Positions 1 to 8,833 of a stretch of DNA of 64,000 bases are shown here, one piece after another. The DNA comes from Kordia antarctica (GTDB lineage: Bacteria > Bacteroidota > Bacteroidia > Flavobacteriales > Flavobacteriaceae), in the NCBI RefSeq assembly GCF_009901525.1, contig NZ_CP019288.1, positions 3,501,501 through 3,565,500 on the forward strand, in the 5' to 3' direction. Made by a program: the position numbers and the translations under genes. The notes below the pieces were generated by a model. It was not told the DNA's origin. It worked only from the letters and a program-made list of their open reading frames with translations, and did not search any database. The stretch's first letter is position 1. Each line of letters begins with the position of its first letter.

Positions 1-1183
1 CAAATGTTGACACTAATAATATGTTGCGAAGTGTTGCCATTTTGCCTAATCCTTTAAAGATTCCATCAAAAATAAAGGCAATGGCACAAATTGGTTGCAT
101 GATAAGAATGATCCAGAAAACAGTATAAAATTCGTTTAAAACCGCTGGTTCTTCTGTAAAAATTCTCCCGATAGGATAGTATAATGTTCCGCCAATGAGT
201 AACATCATAAAACCAATAATTATAGCATATTTGGTGAGTTTGACACTTAGTTTCACCAATTCTTCATAATTTTCTTCGCCATAAAGTTTTCCTGATAAAC
301 TGTTTCCAGCACTAGAATATCCATCAATGAGAAATGCTCCAAAAAGCCAAATGTTTAATAAAATTGTATATGCGGCACTATATTCCGCGCCGTAAGCCGC
401 CGAAAAAGATGTTGCGAAGTATAACGCCACATTTAATGCAATGGTTCGGATGACTAAGTTTACAATCATTACCGCAAGTTTTGGCAATTCGTGGTGTAAT
501 GGGAATTGTATTTTTAGTGGAATTGACGTCTTTTTCAATACAAATATAACGGCTACTACTGCCATGAATATTTGCGAAATTAGACTTGCATACGCCGCGC
601 CATCTACATTCATAGCAGGAATGTGTCCTTCTATTCCGTAGACCAAAGCAAAGTCTAAAGCAACATTTAGCAACGCGCCAACAATTGCAATAATCATTGG
701 AATAAACGTATTTTGCAAACCTCCAAATATACCAAATATGGCAAATGTTAAGAGCGTAAAAGGCAATCCAAAGATTCGAATTCGGTAATACGAACTGCTG
801 TATTCTAAAATGATGCCTTCTGCATTGTAGAAATTTAAAATGTATTCTGCAAAAGGATATGTGATCAGGATTAATATAAAACTTATGGTAAGAATGATTG
901 CAATGGCTTGCGCTGGCAACGTTTTTATTTGCTCTAGTTTGTTCGCGCCTAAGTATTGTGATATTAATGCAGAAATTGCATTTCGGGTTTGTCCAAAAAC
1001 CCAAACTAACATAGAGATAAACGCGCCTGCAATTCCGACAGCACTTAACGCTTCCGTTGCGTTTATGTCAATATGTCCAACAACTGCCGTATCTGTGATA
1101 GATAATAACGGTTCTGCAATTCCGGCAATTAAAGCTGGAATTGCTAATTTATTGATTTGTGAAGTAGTGATTTGTGTTTTCAA
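1..1183 (-). CDS. MATE family efflux transporter (3' part outside window)
   Basis: This is a multidrug/Na+ antiporter-type inner-membrane exporter of the MATE family (DinF-like). The minus-strand frame stays open from a TTG codon at 1183 to the window edge, giving about 394 residues of a usual 440 or so. It shows repeated hydrophobic segments and a typical N-terminus: IPALIAGIAEPLLSITDTAV, then GQTRNAISALISQYLGANK. No ATG precedes these motifs, so I take the TTG as the start. It overlaps the TGA of the upstream GNAT gene in the string TTGA, which implies translational coupling. The substrate cannot be read from the sequence. The C-terminal part is missing because the gene leaves the window. 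Confidence 0.85.
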   Translation of the reverse strand, partial: MKTQITTSQINKLAIPALIAGIAEPLLSITDTAVVGHIDINATEALSAVGIAGAFISMLVWVFGQTRNAISALISQYLGANKLEQIKTLPAQAIAIILTISFILILITYPFAEYILNFYNAEGIILEYSSSYYRIRIFGLPFTLLTFAIFGIFGGLQNTFIPMIIAIVGALLNVALDFALVYGIEGHIPAMNVDGAAYASLISQIFMAVVAVIFVLKKTSIPLKIQFPLHHELPKLAVMIVNLVIRTIALNVALYFATSFSAAYGAEYSAAYTILLNIWLFGAFLIDGYSSAGNSLSGKLYGEENYEELVKLSVKLTKYAIIIGFMMLLIGGTLYYPIGRIFTEEPAVLNEFYTVFWIILIMQPICAIAFIFDGIFKGLGKMATLRNILLVSTF

Positions 1184-1689
1184 AGGATGCGTTCGTAACA
1201 GTAAAATGGATATACACTTTGTTTCGGAAAGTATATGTTTCCTAGTTTTTTATAGTTGCGAAGTTCGTAAAATTTTTGGTTTCTGAGGTTCTTACTAAAC
1301 GTATCTAATCTTATAGAACGATAATTATTTTCTATGGCGTGTGTTTCTGCAAATTGCATCAAGTATTGCGCGTACCCTTTTCCTTGTGCTTCTGGGTGAA
1401 TTGCCAATCGATGAATGTACACGCTTGTATTATCTGGCGAAAGCCAATTAACAGTTTTATATTCTTCATCCATGAACGTAGAGATTACAACACAACCTAT
1501 AATTTGAGAAGCTTCAATTAATACGTATAATTCATTTCGAGCGACATCAGTTGAAAACGCTTTTCTATTCGGATAATTTTCATTCCATTGAAATATTCCG
1601 TTGTGAATCATATGTTTAGCACATGCTTTGGCAATGTTTAGTAAAGTATCAATATCTTTTGAGGTTCCTGTGCGAATTTGTAAGCTCAT
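1180..1689 (-). CDS. GNAT family N-acetyltransferase
   Basis: A 169-residue acetyl-CoA-dependent acyltransferase, probably acting on a small molecule or a protein amine in the cytoplasm. The acetyl-CoA binding motif A is visible around residue 96 to 108 (IHPEAQGKGYAQYLM), and the fold length fits a single-domain GNAT. It starts with ATG 26 bases after the stop of the disrupted glycoside hydrolase gene and ends by overlapping the MATE exporter, so the three genes probably form one minus-strand transcript. The substrate is unknown; pairing with an exporter hints at resistance or detoxification, but that is only inference. Confidence 0.85.
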   Translation of the reverse strand: MSLQIRTGTSKDIDTLLNIAKACAKHMIHNGIFQWNENYPNRKAFSTDVARNELYVLIEASQIIGCVVISTFMDEEYKTVNWLSPDNTSVYIHRLAIHPEAQGKGYAQYLMQFAETHAIENNYRSIRLDTFSKNLRNQKFYELRNYKKLGNIYFPKQSVYPFYCYERIL

Positions 1690-1715
1690 GAATTTTTTGG
1701 TGTGAATTGTTATTT

Positions 1716-3107
1716 TTAGTGCTTCTCTTTTGCTTGTATTTTAAAATATTTTGCAATGAGATTTAGTGATGGTTTGCCTTCAATAGTAAAATTGGTGTTA
1801 TTTCCATCTGATTTGCCATGACCTTGCCATTCCCAAATATGAATTCCATGAAACCAAGGTTCTTCCCAAATGGTATTGAAAAATGCCTGATAACACAACA
1901 GTTGTTCTTTTTTAGAGATTTTAGCATATAAATTTTGAACACCATTCCATTCCCAAGGTTTTTTTGAAGTTCCTTGAATAGATTTGTATCCGATTTCTGT
2001 AAATAGGATTGGTTTGTTATATTTTTTACTAACCAACGCCATGTTTTCTGTATGTTTTTTCCAATGATTTTCTAGCTCTTCCAGCGTTGGATTGTCGGTT
2101 TCACTTAACGGAAAGTACGCTTGAATTCCTATGTAATCTAGTGATTCCTAAAAAGGAACTGCTTCATATTCATTGTACCAATTGGCTGCATAGGTTAGTT
2201 TTCCTTTATAGATTGATTTTATTTGTTGTATTAAAACGTTCCATTTTTCGGGTTTTTTATAGACTGTTGTTTCTAATTCTGTTCCGATACAGAACTGTTC
2301 TAGTTGTAATTCTTGTGCGATTTCCGCATATTTTAACATGATTTGACTGTAATTTTCAAACCAAAGATTCCAGTCGTTTTCAGTTTCCATTTCAATGTCA
2401 GACCGCCATTTTCCGTCTTCCATTTTGGACAACCAAATGTGAGGTTTTAGCATTATTTTCATTCCAAATGTATCGCATGCTGCTTTTATAGCTTTGTAGC
2501 GTTTTAGTCTTTTGATGTAATTGTCATCAGAAATTAATCGTAATGTTGGTTTCTTATAATGCTCTTGATCTATAAATGGCGTAATGGTAATCCATTCAAA
2601 ATTGTTCGTTTTAAGTTGTTCAATGTCTTCTAAATTTCTAGTTATATTGAAAACATGAATGCCTCGTTGCTTGTTATCAATGCTATAATAATTGTTTACT
2701 TTGGCAAGATTGTTTTCTATATCAGTAGCCCAAGTATAGTGTAACACTTCAGAGAGTCGATAGTTTTGCAACGCTTTATTTCCTGTAAAAATAACTAGCA
2801 CAGGAATCACTATTTTAAAGAAAATACCTTTTAATACTCCTTTAATTTTATGTTGTTGGTAGTTGCGTATAATACTTTTTATCAATAAGAAAAGTAAGTA
2901 AGGAATCAGCGCGATTCCATAAAATAATGGACTCGTCAATATATTGTCTACAATGTCTCCAAAAAACCCGACTGTATTAGTTACTACATAGTTGTTTTTG
3001 TGTAGAATTAACAAAAATATAAATATCAGAAGACTAAAAATAGTCAAGCAGTAAAACCACAGAAAACGCTTTAATACAGCTGTTTTTATCTTTATTTTAG
3101 GAATCAT
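1716..3107 (-). pseudogene. GH113-like membrane-anchored glycoside hydrolase, interrupted by an in-frame TAG
   Basis: The frame encodes about 463 residues. Three hydrophobic segments lie in the first 115 residues, followed by a TIM-barrel-like domain resembling glycoside hydrolase family 113. Candidate catalytic acids are Glu in FCIGTELE (before the stop) and Glu in LFTEIGY (after it). At 2148-2150 the frame reads TAG directly after NEYEAVPF, then continues without a frame change as ESLDYIGIQAYFPLS. In this family an aromatic residue is expected here, so TGG (Trp) to TAG by one G to A change explains the break. As read, the protein ends after 319 residues and lacks the proposed nucleophile. 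A restart at 2042 would give only 108 residues. Pseudogene, suppressed amber codon or sequence error are all possible. Confidence 0.75.
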
Positions 3108-3196
3108 GTAAGTTTTGGAATGAATTATTCTTTTTAAAGATAGTTACTTTTTGAGGTTTAAAAAACGGAATTACAACCTTTGAATTAAAAAATGAT

Positions 3197-3204
3197 TATT
3201 TTTG
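3197..3204 (+). promoter_or_regulatory. TAnnTTTG -7 promoter box of the universal stress gene
   Basis: TATTTTTG matches the flavobacterial -7 consensus and sits about 15 bases before the ATG at 3220. A TTG at 3202 in the same frame lies inside this box, so it is unlikely to be the start codon. No well-spaced -33 TTG was seen. Confidence 0.5.
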
Positions 3205-3219
3205 CAAGAAATTAAGACG

Positions 3220-4014
3220 ATGAAACATATTTTGGTTCCTATTGGAAATTCTGAAAATGCAAAAAACACGTTGCAATATGCAATTGATTTTTCAGAAGTA
3301 ATCAACGCAAAAGTATTCGTATTTAGAGCTTTCAAAGTGCTTTCGAAAGCAGGAACAATTTTAAATGTAGATGAAATTGTAGGTCGTGAGACTGCAAATA
3401 ATGTGAAAGAAGTAGTAGAAAGTGTGAACCTAAAAGGTGTAGATGTTTCTATTATTTCTGCGAAAGGAAACGTAATTGACAGCATTAATTCGATAGATAA
3501 AGAGTTAGGAATTGATTTGATTATTGTCGGACCAAGAAGCAACTCTATTAAAGAAGAAGTGTTTTTAGGAAATACGACAGGAAGTATTATAAAACAAACA
3601 GATATTTCAGTATTGGTTGTGCCAGAAGGATACGTTTTTAAGCCAATTAAAAAGGTATTAACAGCTATAAAATCTGGAATGATAAAGCGCAAAGAAGTTT
3701 TAGAGCCTCTAGAAAAAATATTAGAAGCTTTTGGTGCAAAAATGCGTTTGTTACAAATAAAAACACCCAAATTTTTACCTGAAGATTTAGAGTTTCATTC
3801 GGAATTAGCCGCAATTACATCTGCGTATAAAAGTTCGGAAAATGCAACGTTATTTCAAGGAGTTTTGGAACATTTGAATGAAAACAATCCAGATTTAATT
3901 TGTGTTTTTAGACGCAAACGTGGATTCTTTAAAAAATTGTGGGAACAAAATTCAATCAAGAAATCTGACTTCGAAAGTCGTTTGCCATTATTGATATTGA
4001 AAGAAACAGAATAA
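3220..4014 (+). CDS. universal stress protein (UspA family)
   Basis: A 264-residue cytoplasmic stress protein. The N-terminus MKHILVPIGNSENAKNTLQY is the classic Usp beta1-alpha1 segment, and VVPEGY closes the first Usp fold near residue 140. The length fits two Usp-type halves, as is usual in flavobacteria; the second half is degenerate (LLQIKTPKFL, LICVFRR). I chose the ATG at 3220 rather than an in-frame TTG at 3202 because the latter falls in the promoter box. It stands alone with its own terminator. The ligand (ATP or none) and the inducing stress cannot be told from sequence. Confidence 0.85.
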   Translation: MKHILVPIGNSENAKNTLQYAIDFSEVINAKVFVFRAFKVLSKAGTILNVDEIVGRETANNVKEVVESVNLKGVDVSIISAKGNVIDSINSIDKELGIDLIIVGPRSNSIKEEVFLGNTTGSIIKQTDISVLVVPEGYVFKPIKKVLTAIKSGMIKRKEVLEPLEKILEAFGAKMRLLQIKTPKFLPEDLEFHSELAAITSAYKSSENATLFQGVLEHLNENNPDLICVFRRKRGFFKKLWEQNSIKKSDFESRLPLLILKETE

Positions 4015-4035
4015 AATATTTTTCAACATACTAGA

Positions 4036-4072
4036 AAGCTATTCAAGATCATTTTTTGAATGGCTTTTTTTG
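4036..4072 (+). terminator. Rho-independent terminator after usp
   Basis: The stem AAGCTATTCAA pairs with TTGAATGGCTT (one G-U pair) and is followed by a T run. Confidence 0.75.
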
Positions 4073-4157
4073 TACCTAAACTTTTTCATTATAGAAACAA
4101 TAAATCAGTTACATCATAATATTTTGTATTTTTAGATATTAACCAAAACTTTATAAT

Positions 4158-4331
4158 ATGAAAAAACGAAATTTAAAAAATCTCAACTTAAACAAAAAAG
4201 TAATTAGTAGTCTAAAAATTGAAGCTTTAAAAGGGCAGTTGAGAAGAGGTTCGGACGATCCCAATTGTAGCGGTGATACAGCAATGGTATATACATGTCA
4301 TCCAGAAACGTGTAATAATCAAGAAAGATAA
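4158..4331 (+). CDS. RiPP-precursor-like peptide, 57 aa
   Basis: A 57-residue peptide too short for most gene finders. The leader MKKRNLKNLNLNKKVISSLK matches the lysine-rich leader shared by the other small peptides here and resembles Bacteroidota class I lanthipeptide / TIGR04149-type leaders. The presumed core carries three Cys plus Ser and Thr (DPNCSGDTAMVYTCHPETC). There is no clear Gly-Gly; the leader boundary may be near LKGQLRR. A second mini-ORF begins 5 bases after the stop, and a strong terminator follows. No modification enzyme is nearby. The product and its role are unknown. Confidence 0.65.
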   Translation: MKKRNLKNLNLNKKVISSLKIEALKGQLRRGSDDPNCSGDTAMVYTCHPETCNNQER

Positions 4332-4336
4332 TTGAT

Positions 4337-4426
4337 ATGTTAGAAAAATTGACACAATACGAAGTTCAGCATGTTAATGAGATTAGCGGCGGACTCACAA
4401 CGGTAGAATATATTATTATTTTATAA
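4337..4426 (+). CDS. 29-aa peptide with double-Gly site
   Basis: A tiny ORF, MLEKLTQYEVQHVNEISGG followed by ten residues. Its leader is unlike the MKK leaders: it looks like the short GG leaders of bacteriocins exported by peptidase-containing ABC transporters (Leu and Glu at spaced positions, then ISGG). The ten residues after GG are hydrophobic and hold two Thr and no Cys. It starts 5 bases after the previous peptide stop and ends just before a terminator, so the two are co-transcribed. It may be chance; the GG site and the position are the only support. Confidence 0.4.
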   Translation: MLEKLTQYEVQHVNEISGGLTTVEYIIIL

Positions 4427-4436
4427 TCCTTAACTC

Positions 4437-4464
4437 AGAGCGAACTTCGGTTCGCTCTTTTTTC
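4437..4464 (+). terminator. Rho-independent terminator after the first peptide pair
   Basis: A perfect stem AGAGCGAAC-TTCG-GTTCGCTCT is followed by a T run, a very strong terminator with a tetraloop. Confidence 0.9.
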
Positions 4465-4756
4465 TTTCCTTTCCTGCCACTTTAGTTATCAATACTTCTT
4501 CTATTGAAATTTGGCAATTTTCATACCAAATCAGCTATATATTTTAAATTAAAGGAACTACAATTATCGAATTCTCAAGCTCTTATTCACAAGCTTCAAA
4601 CCAGCTTTTCCACCTTGACTTGCTGTCATTTAACTGCATTTATATGCAATTTATAAATTGCAAGAACTCTTTCGCACCTTTACATTGTTTCAGTAGGTTT
4701 TAGGTAGTATTATCTTCTATATTTCAATTATTATTCACAAATTAAAACTTACTAAT
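4465..4756. promoter_or_regulatory. upstream region of the tandem peptide pair
   Basis: No gene is seen in these 292 bases. They hold the palindrome AATTTATAAATT at 4648-4659 (extended GCAATTTATAAATTGC), about 100 bases before the next peptide start. Similar AT-rich palindromes lie upstream of other peptides. A weak -7-like TATATTTC lies near 4719-4726. Confidence 0.35.
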
Positions 4757-4933
4757 ATGAAAAAACGAAGTATGAAAAAATTGGAATTAAAGAAAAAAGT
4801 AATTTCAGACATGAGTCCATCTGAAATAAAAGCAGGCTACGCAGGCACTTGGGTTTGTGGTGTTTCATTACTGTGTACAATTTCTGTATCTACAGCTTAC
4901 ACAAATGCTGACACGCATTGTAATTGTGCCTAA
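4757..4933 (+). CDS. lanthipeptide-precursor-like peptide, 58 aa
   Basis: Leader MKKRSMKKLELKKKVISDMS, then a boundary near EIKAGYAG. The core is rich in Thr, Ser and Cys (GTWVCGVSLLCTISVSTAY, then TNADTHCNCA), with four Cys and at least seven Ser/Thr, as needed for several lanthionine rings. Of all peptides in the window this core looks most like a true class I lanthipeptide. A 58-residue sister gene follows after 47 bases and has nearly the same upstream 25 bases and the same first codons, so the two arose by tandem duplication. No LanB/LanC is in the window, so modification is inferred only. Confidence 0.7.
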   Translation: MKKRSMKKLELKKKVISDMSPSEIKAGYAGTWVCGVSLLCTISVSTAYTNADTHCNCA

Positions 4934-4980
4934 ACACGATTTCTTGCATATTTATTATTCACTAATTAAAACTTACTAAT

Positions 4981-5157
4981 ATGAAAAAACGAAGCATTAA
5001 AAGATTAGAATTGAACAAAGAGCGTATTTGTATTTTGACAGATAGCCAACAAATGGAAATAGAAGGCGGTGTAACTCCTACAGTAACTACGGTTACATGG
5101 TCGTCTGCACATTGTATCATAATTATAACAGCTACAATAAGCGCTAAATTTTGCTAA
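4981..5157 (+). CDS. lanthipeptide-precursor-like peptide, 58 aa (sister of previous)
   Basis: Leader MKKRSIKRLELNKERICILT, a clear cleavage-type site MEIEGG near residue 30, then a Thr/Ser-rich core (VTPTVTTVTWSSAHC, then IIIITATISAKFC) with two Cys and about ten Ser/Thr. Such a ratio of hydroxy residues to Cys is typical of lanthipeptides with dehydrated residues. It is co-transcribed with the preceding peptide and ends in a terminator shared with the convergent hydrolase gene. Function unknown. Confidence 0.7.
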   Translation: MKKRSIKRLELNKERICILTDSQQMEIEGGVTPTVTTVTWSSAHCIIIITATISAKFC

Positions 5158-5178
5158 ATTTTTGCTGTTAACATATTT

Positions 5179-5206
5179 AAAAGTGAACTTCGGGTCACTT
5201 TTTTTT
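5179..5206 (+). terminator. terminator of the tandem peptide pair
   Basis: The stem AAGTGA/TCACTT with loop ACTTCGGG is followed by eight T. It touches the end of the convergent hydrolase gene. Confidence 0.8.
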
Positions 5207-6056
5207 ATGCATTTTTTATAAACTTAATCGTTGTTTTTATAACTTCTTCCAGATTGTTTGGCAATTTCAATTCGTTCCACGGATGACGCGCGCCAAAAAC
5301 ATGATCGGCTTTTTCAATGAATTCTAATGTGCTTTTCGGATTCCATTTATGTAAATTTTCTGCATCTTTTAGTGGAACTGCAGGATCTGAAGTTCCATGA
5401 ACAATCAATTGTGGAATTTTCAAGTTTTTGGTCGCTCTTTCAATATCTAAACGTGTTTCATTCGCTTTAAAATCTTCAAAAAACTGATAAAAATGTGGCA
5501 TTTCTTGCTTCGTTCTACCATTTACAACATACATTACATTTGTTTGTTTCCACTCTTTTAAAGCTTCTCCTTTCGGGAAATGTGACGCGTAATCTGAAAC
5601 GCCAGCCCAAGAAATTACCGTAGAAATTTTAGGTTCTTCTTCTGCTTTTATAATTACAATTCCGCCGCCGCGCGAATGACCAATTAAAGAAATATGTTGT
5701 GTGTTCGCTTCCGCAGAAAATACAAAAGAATCTTTCATGATATGATTGATCACGAATTGCAAATCATCTAGTTCTTTGGTATAATTGTTCTCACCGAATG
5801 CTTCCAAATCTGGAAAGTCAATTGGTTGTTCCATCGTTCCGCCATTATGCGAAAAATTAAACTTCACAAAGAAAAATCCTGCGTCAGCAAAAGCTTCTGC
5901 AACCAAGTCCCACGCGCCCCAATCTTTGAAACCTTTATAGCCATGACAAAATATGACAACAGGCTTTGCTTGATCGTTCTTTTTGAAAAAGTAATCAATC
6001 AGTATATCTTTTTGGTTAATGCGCGTTAAAACGTTGTTTTTGAGCTTCTGTATCAT
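5205..6056 (-). CDS. alpha/beta hydrolase (dienelactone hydrolase / prolyl oligopeptidase type)
   Basis: A 283-residue cytoplasmic serine hydrolase. FCHGYKGFKDWG forms the oxyanion region, Ser in IGHSRGGG is the nucleophile, Asp in VHGTSDPAVPL and His in ADHVFG complete the triad. I chose the ATG at 6056, two bases after the stop of the nuclease gene, instead of a longer form starting at 6098 that would overlap it. It is probably the last gene of the minus-strand unit with the AddB-like nuclease. Natural substrate unknown; family members act on esters or short peptides. Confidence 0.85.
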   Translation of the reverse strand: MIQKLKNNVLTRINQKDILIDYFFKKNDQAKPVVIFCHGYKGFKDWGAWDLVAEAFADAGFFFVKFNFSHNGGTMEQPIDFPDLEAFGENNYTKELDDLQFVINHIMKDSFVFSAEANTQHISLIGHSRGGGIVIIKAEEEPKISTVISWAGVSDYASHFPKGEALKEWKQTNVMYVVNGRTKQEMPHFYQFFEDFKANETRLDIERATKNLKIPQLIVHGTSDPAVPLKDAENLHKWNPKSTLEFIEKADHVFGARHPWNELKLPNNLEEVIKTTIKFIKNA

Positions 6057-6058
6057 GA

Positions 6059-8824
6059 TTAGACTTCTTTTTCTGTGAATGGAATGGCTTGATTGCAAAT
6101 TTCAAGAATAAGCTTTTTTAATTCAACTAAAAAATCATCCAACGTTTCTGAAGTAACCAATTGATTTTTGGTGCGACTTCCTGGTTTATCTTTCGTTCCG
6201 AATTTTAAAAATCCGCTTTGTAAATTCTTAAACGAAATAATTCCTCCTTCTGTATCTTGCTGAAACGGCTGTTTTTGATAAATCATGTACGCATACGCCA
6301 ATACTTGAAAGCTTTTGCTGAATTTAAAATCTTGCGTAAGCAAATCCCAATCTACAATTTCTACATCGCCTTGCGACACTTTTCCAGTTTTATAATCAAT
6401 AATTCGCATCACGCCGTCTAGTTCGTCTACACGATCTGCTTTTCCGCCAATATAAACTGGAAAATCAAGTTCAGGAATTTCAACTTTGGCTCGTAATGTT
6501 TGTTCTATTTGAAGAATTCGCAAGGTTTTTCCCGTTTTCAAGGTTTGCAATTCTTGGTTCAAAAAGTTGGTTACATAGCGTTTTGCAACATTAAAAATGA
6601 TGAGGTTTTTGCCGCGATGAATATTTCCTTCTCCATACGCTTTTTTGAAGTTATCGGTAACCAATTGTTCTACCTTTTGGAACATTGCTTTGATATCATC
6701 TGTCACCACAATTTTTCCTTCAAATGGTTTGTACAATAACTCTAACGTATCATGAACAACAGTTCCAAGTGTATTTGCTGCCACAGTTTCTTCTACAGCT
6801 TCGTATTCTCTGATGCCGAGAATTTTTTGGTAATAAAAATCAATTGGATTCCGAATGTAAGACGTTAATGCAGAAGGCGAAAAACCTTTGTTTGCAATAT
6901 CTTTGATGCGTTCTAAAATAGTCGCTTCTTTTTGTACTTCTTGCAAACGACTTTCTATTTTTGGTACTTTCGGAATCACTACATTTTGCGAAACTGTATG
7001 ATTTGGCATTTTATACGTTTCTAATTGCATTAAAAAACGACTTTTTTCGCCACCATTTAAACCATCAGCTTCGGTATTGTATAGCAAATAAATATTTTCT
7101 GCTCTGTGCAACAATCTGTAAAAGTGATACGTATAAATGGCATCTTTTTCTTTGTATGTTGGAAGATTGAACTGTTTTTTAAGATCGAATGGAATAAATG
7201 AATTGTTGCTTTTTCCAGAAGGCAAAATACCTTCGTTCACGGAAGAAAGAATCACGGTTTTAAAATCGAGTACGCGCGTTTCTAACATTCCCATTAATTG
7301 TAATCCTTGAAGCGGCTCACCTTTAAAATCGAGTGTTTCTGTGCTAATAATCTCTTTATACAACGCCAATAACGATTTAATATCTGCAATGTAATTGTGT
7401 TGTTTGGTTAAATGTTGCAACTGATTGAAGACTTCGTTGAAACGATATAAATATTCCAATGCTAACAAATGTTGCTCACGATCTTCAATTAATCTTGTTT
7501 TTAAGCGACGAATTAACGTGATACAGTTTTGAATGGCAACTTTTGGATTATCGGTCCAATACGTAAAAAGCATTTCGGCAATATCTCGAATGTCTTCCGG
7601 AAATCGTTCTACAATCAATTCCGTAGGCACGTAAATAATATTATTTGCTTGAATATATTGAATAATATCTGCCGCTACGTTGGTATCTTCTTGCTGAAAA
7701 AGTGGACGCAAGTTTGTGTCTGAAAGTACATTGATGATATTTTTATAGTAAAAAGCATCGTTTCGGTGATGTTCTTGTAGTAAGTATAAATTATTGAAAG
7801 TTGTTGCTAGCGGAATATCTTTTAGCGGAAATCCCATGGTAATATTGAGCTTTTCAATTTCTGCGGGCAATGAGTTTAGGCACGGAATCAACAATTGTTC
7901 ATCGCCTAAAACGACTGCAACATCTTGTAAGGTTTCATTATTTTGTTGCAACTCTTGAAGAATTTCCCCGATGTGTTTTGCTTGCGTTACATTTTTGGGA
8001 ACACCAATGATTTCGATATTTTTCTTGCTTGAAAAATTATCAGCAATCCAAGAAAAGGCATTCTTCTTAAAATAATTCCAGTCGTAGCGATGGCGACGTA
8101 AAAACAAACTTGCATCGTGTTCAGGATCGTCAAAGAAAACATGATCTGTATCCCATAAAATTTCTGCCAAGCCAACTTCTAAAAATTCTTGAATGATTTT
8201 TTCTTCTGCAGTATTCAACGCATTGAAACCAATAAAATAATGTTTGTTGTTTTCGTTTTTTTGAAGATAGAACTCTAAACTATCAACGGCTTCTCTGTAA
8301 ACCAAACCTTGATAGGCAATTCCTTTTTGCGTGATTTTTTCGGTTAACGCAGTGTAATATTCCTCAAGCTTGTTCCAAAACGTTAGATAATTTTTAACCA
8401 AAGCTGTTGGTTCTTTTTCCATTGACCAATGATTAATTTCTTGAATCGCACCTAAGTAATTAAAAATTTCTTTTTGCGGAATCAGATAGCGATCAATTTC
8501 ATTAAAGTCCTGTAAAAGTATTTGCGCCCATTTTGAAAAGGAATCAAAAGGTTCTTGAGATTCTTTCGGTGTTAGTGTTTTGTATACGGTGTAAAATTCA
8601 AATAGTAATTCAGTATTACTAACTGAGGTATATCCTGAAATTTGCTCTACCAATTCTTCTATGCTGAGAATAGTTGGAGCAAAGGAAGTTTTTTTAATTT
8701 GTTGTGAAAGTTCATGCTTTAAGAAAACGCCTGCTCTTTTGCTAGGCAATACCAGTGTAAGATTACTAATGTCGGTATTGTTTTCTAAAATATAGCGAAC
8801 AACATGAGAAAGGAATGATTTCAT
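6059..8824 (-). CDS. AddB-like PD-(D/E)XK nuclease / inactivated helicase
   Basis: A 921-residue partner of the AddA-like helicase for double-strand break processing and recombination. The N-terminal part resembles a superfamily 1 helicase fold without a Walker A P-loop (LTLVLPSKRAGVFLKHEL in its place), as in AddB. The C-terminal PD-(D/E)XK nuclease shows Asp in GGKADRVDEL and the DYKTG motif. The Cys residues that bind an iron-sulphur cluster in Firmicutes AddB are not evident: SYIRNPIDFYY stands where SYxxCPFxxF is usual. I start at the ATG at 8824 because an earlier one at 8848 lies in the terminator of the upstream gene. The AddA partner lies 2.8 kb away on the same strand. Confidence 0.85.
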   Translation of the reverse strand: MKSFLSHVVRYILENNTDISNLTLVLPSKRAGVFLKHELSQQIKKTSFAPTILSIEELVEQISGYTSVSNTELLFEFYTVYKTLTPKESQEPFDSFSKWAQILLQDFNEIDRYLIPQKEIFNYLGAIQEINHWSMEKEPTALVKNYLTFWNKLEEYYTALTEKITQKGIAYQGLVYREAVDSLEFYLQKNENNKHYFIGFNALNTAEEKIIQEFLEVGLAEILWDTDHVFFDDPEHDASLFLRRHRYDWNYFKKNAFSWIADNFSSKKNIEIIGVPKNVTQAKHIGEILQELQQNNETLQDVAVVLGDEQLLIPCLNSLPAEIEKLNITMGFPLKDIPLATTFNNLYLLQEHHRNDAFYYKNIINVLSDTNLRPLFQQEDTNVAADIIQYIQANNIIYVPTELIVERFPEDIRDIAEMLFTYWTDNPKVAIQNCITLIRRLKTRLIEDREQHLLALEYLYRFNEVFNQLQHLTKQHNYIADIKSLLALYKEIISTETLDFKGEPLQGLQLMGMLETRVLDFKTVILSSVNEGILPSGKSNNSFIPFDLKKQFNLPTYKEKDAIYTYHFYRLLHRAENIYLLYNTEADGLNGGEKSRFLMQLETYKMPNHTVSQNVVIPKVPKIESRLQEVQKEATILERIKDIANKGFSPSALTSYIRNPIDFYYQKILGIREYEAVEETVAANTLGTVVHDTLELLYKPFEGKIVVTDDIKAMFQKVEQLVTDNFKKAYGEGNIHRGKNLIIFNVAKRYVTNFLNQELQTLKTGKTLRILQIEQTLRAKVEIPELDFPVYIGGKADRVDELDGVMRIIDYKTGKVSQGDVEIVDWDLLTQDFKFSKSFQVLAYAYMIYQKQPFQQDTEGGIISFKNLQSGFLKFGTKDKPGSRTKNQLVTSETLDDFLVELKKLILEICNQAIPFTEKEV

Positions 8825-8833
8825 GTTGTAAAA

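Noticed and set aside
378-1004. A 208-residue minus-strand ORF inside the MATE gene region
   Set aside because: It runs in another frame over the MATE exporter, whose own frame gives clear family motifs; its composition (Asn, Cys, Arg, His-rich) is that of a shadow.
1716-2042. A separate 108-residue gene downstream of the TAG codon
   Set aside because: It is the same reading frame as the upstream part, contains the second half of the catalytic barrel and has no start region of its own.
3171-3770. A 199-residue ORF opposite the universal stress gene
   Set aside because: Antisense to a clear Usp domain; no family features.
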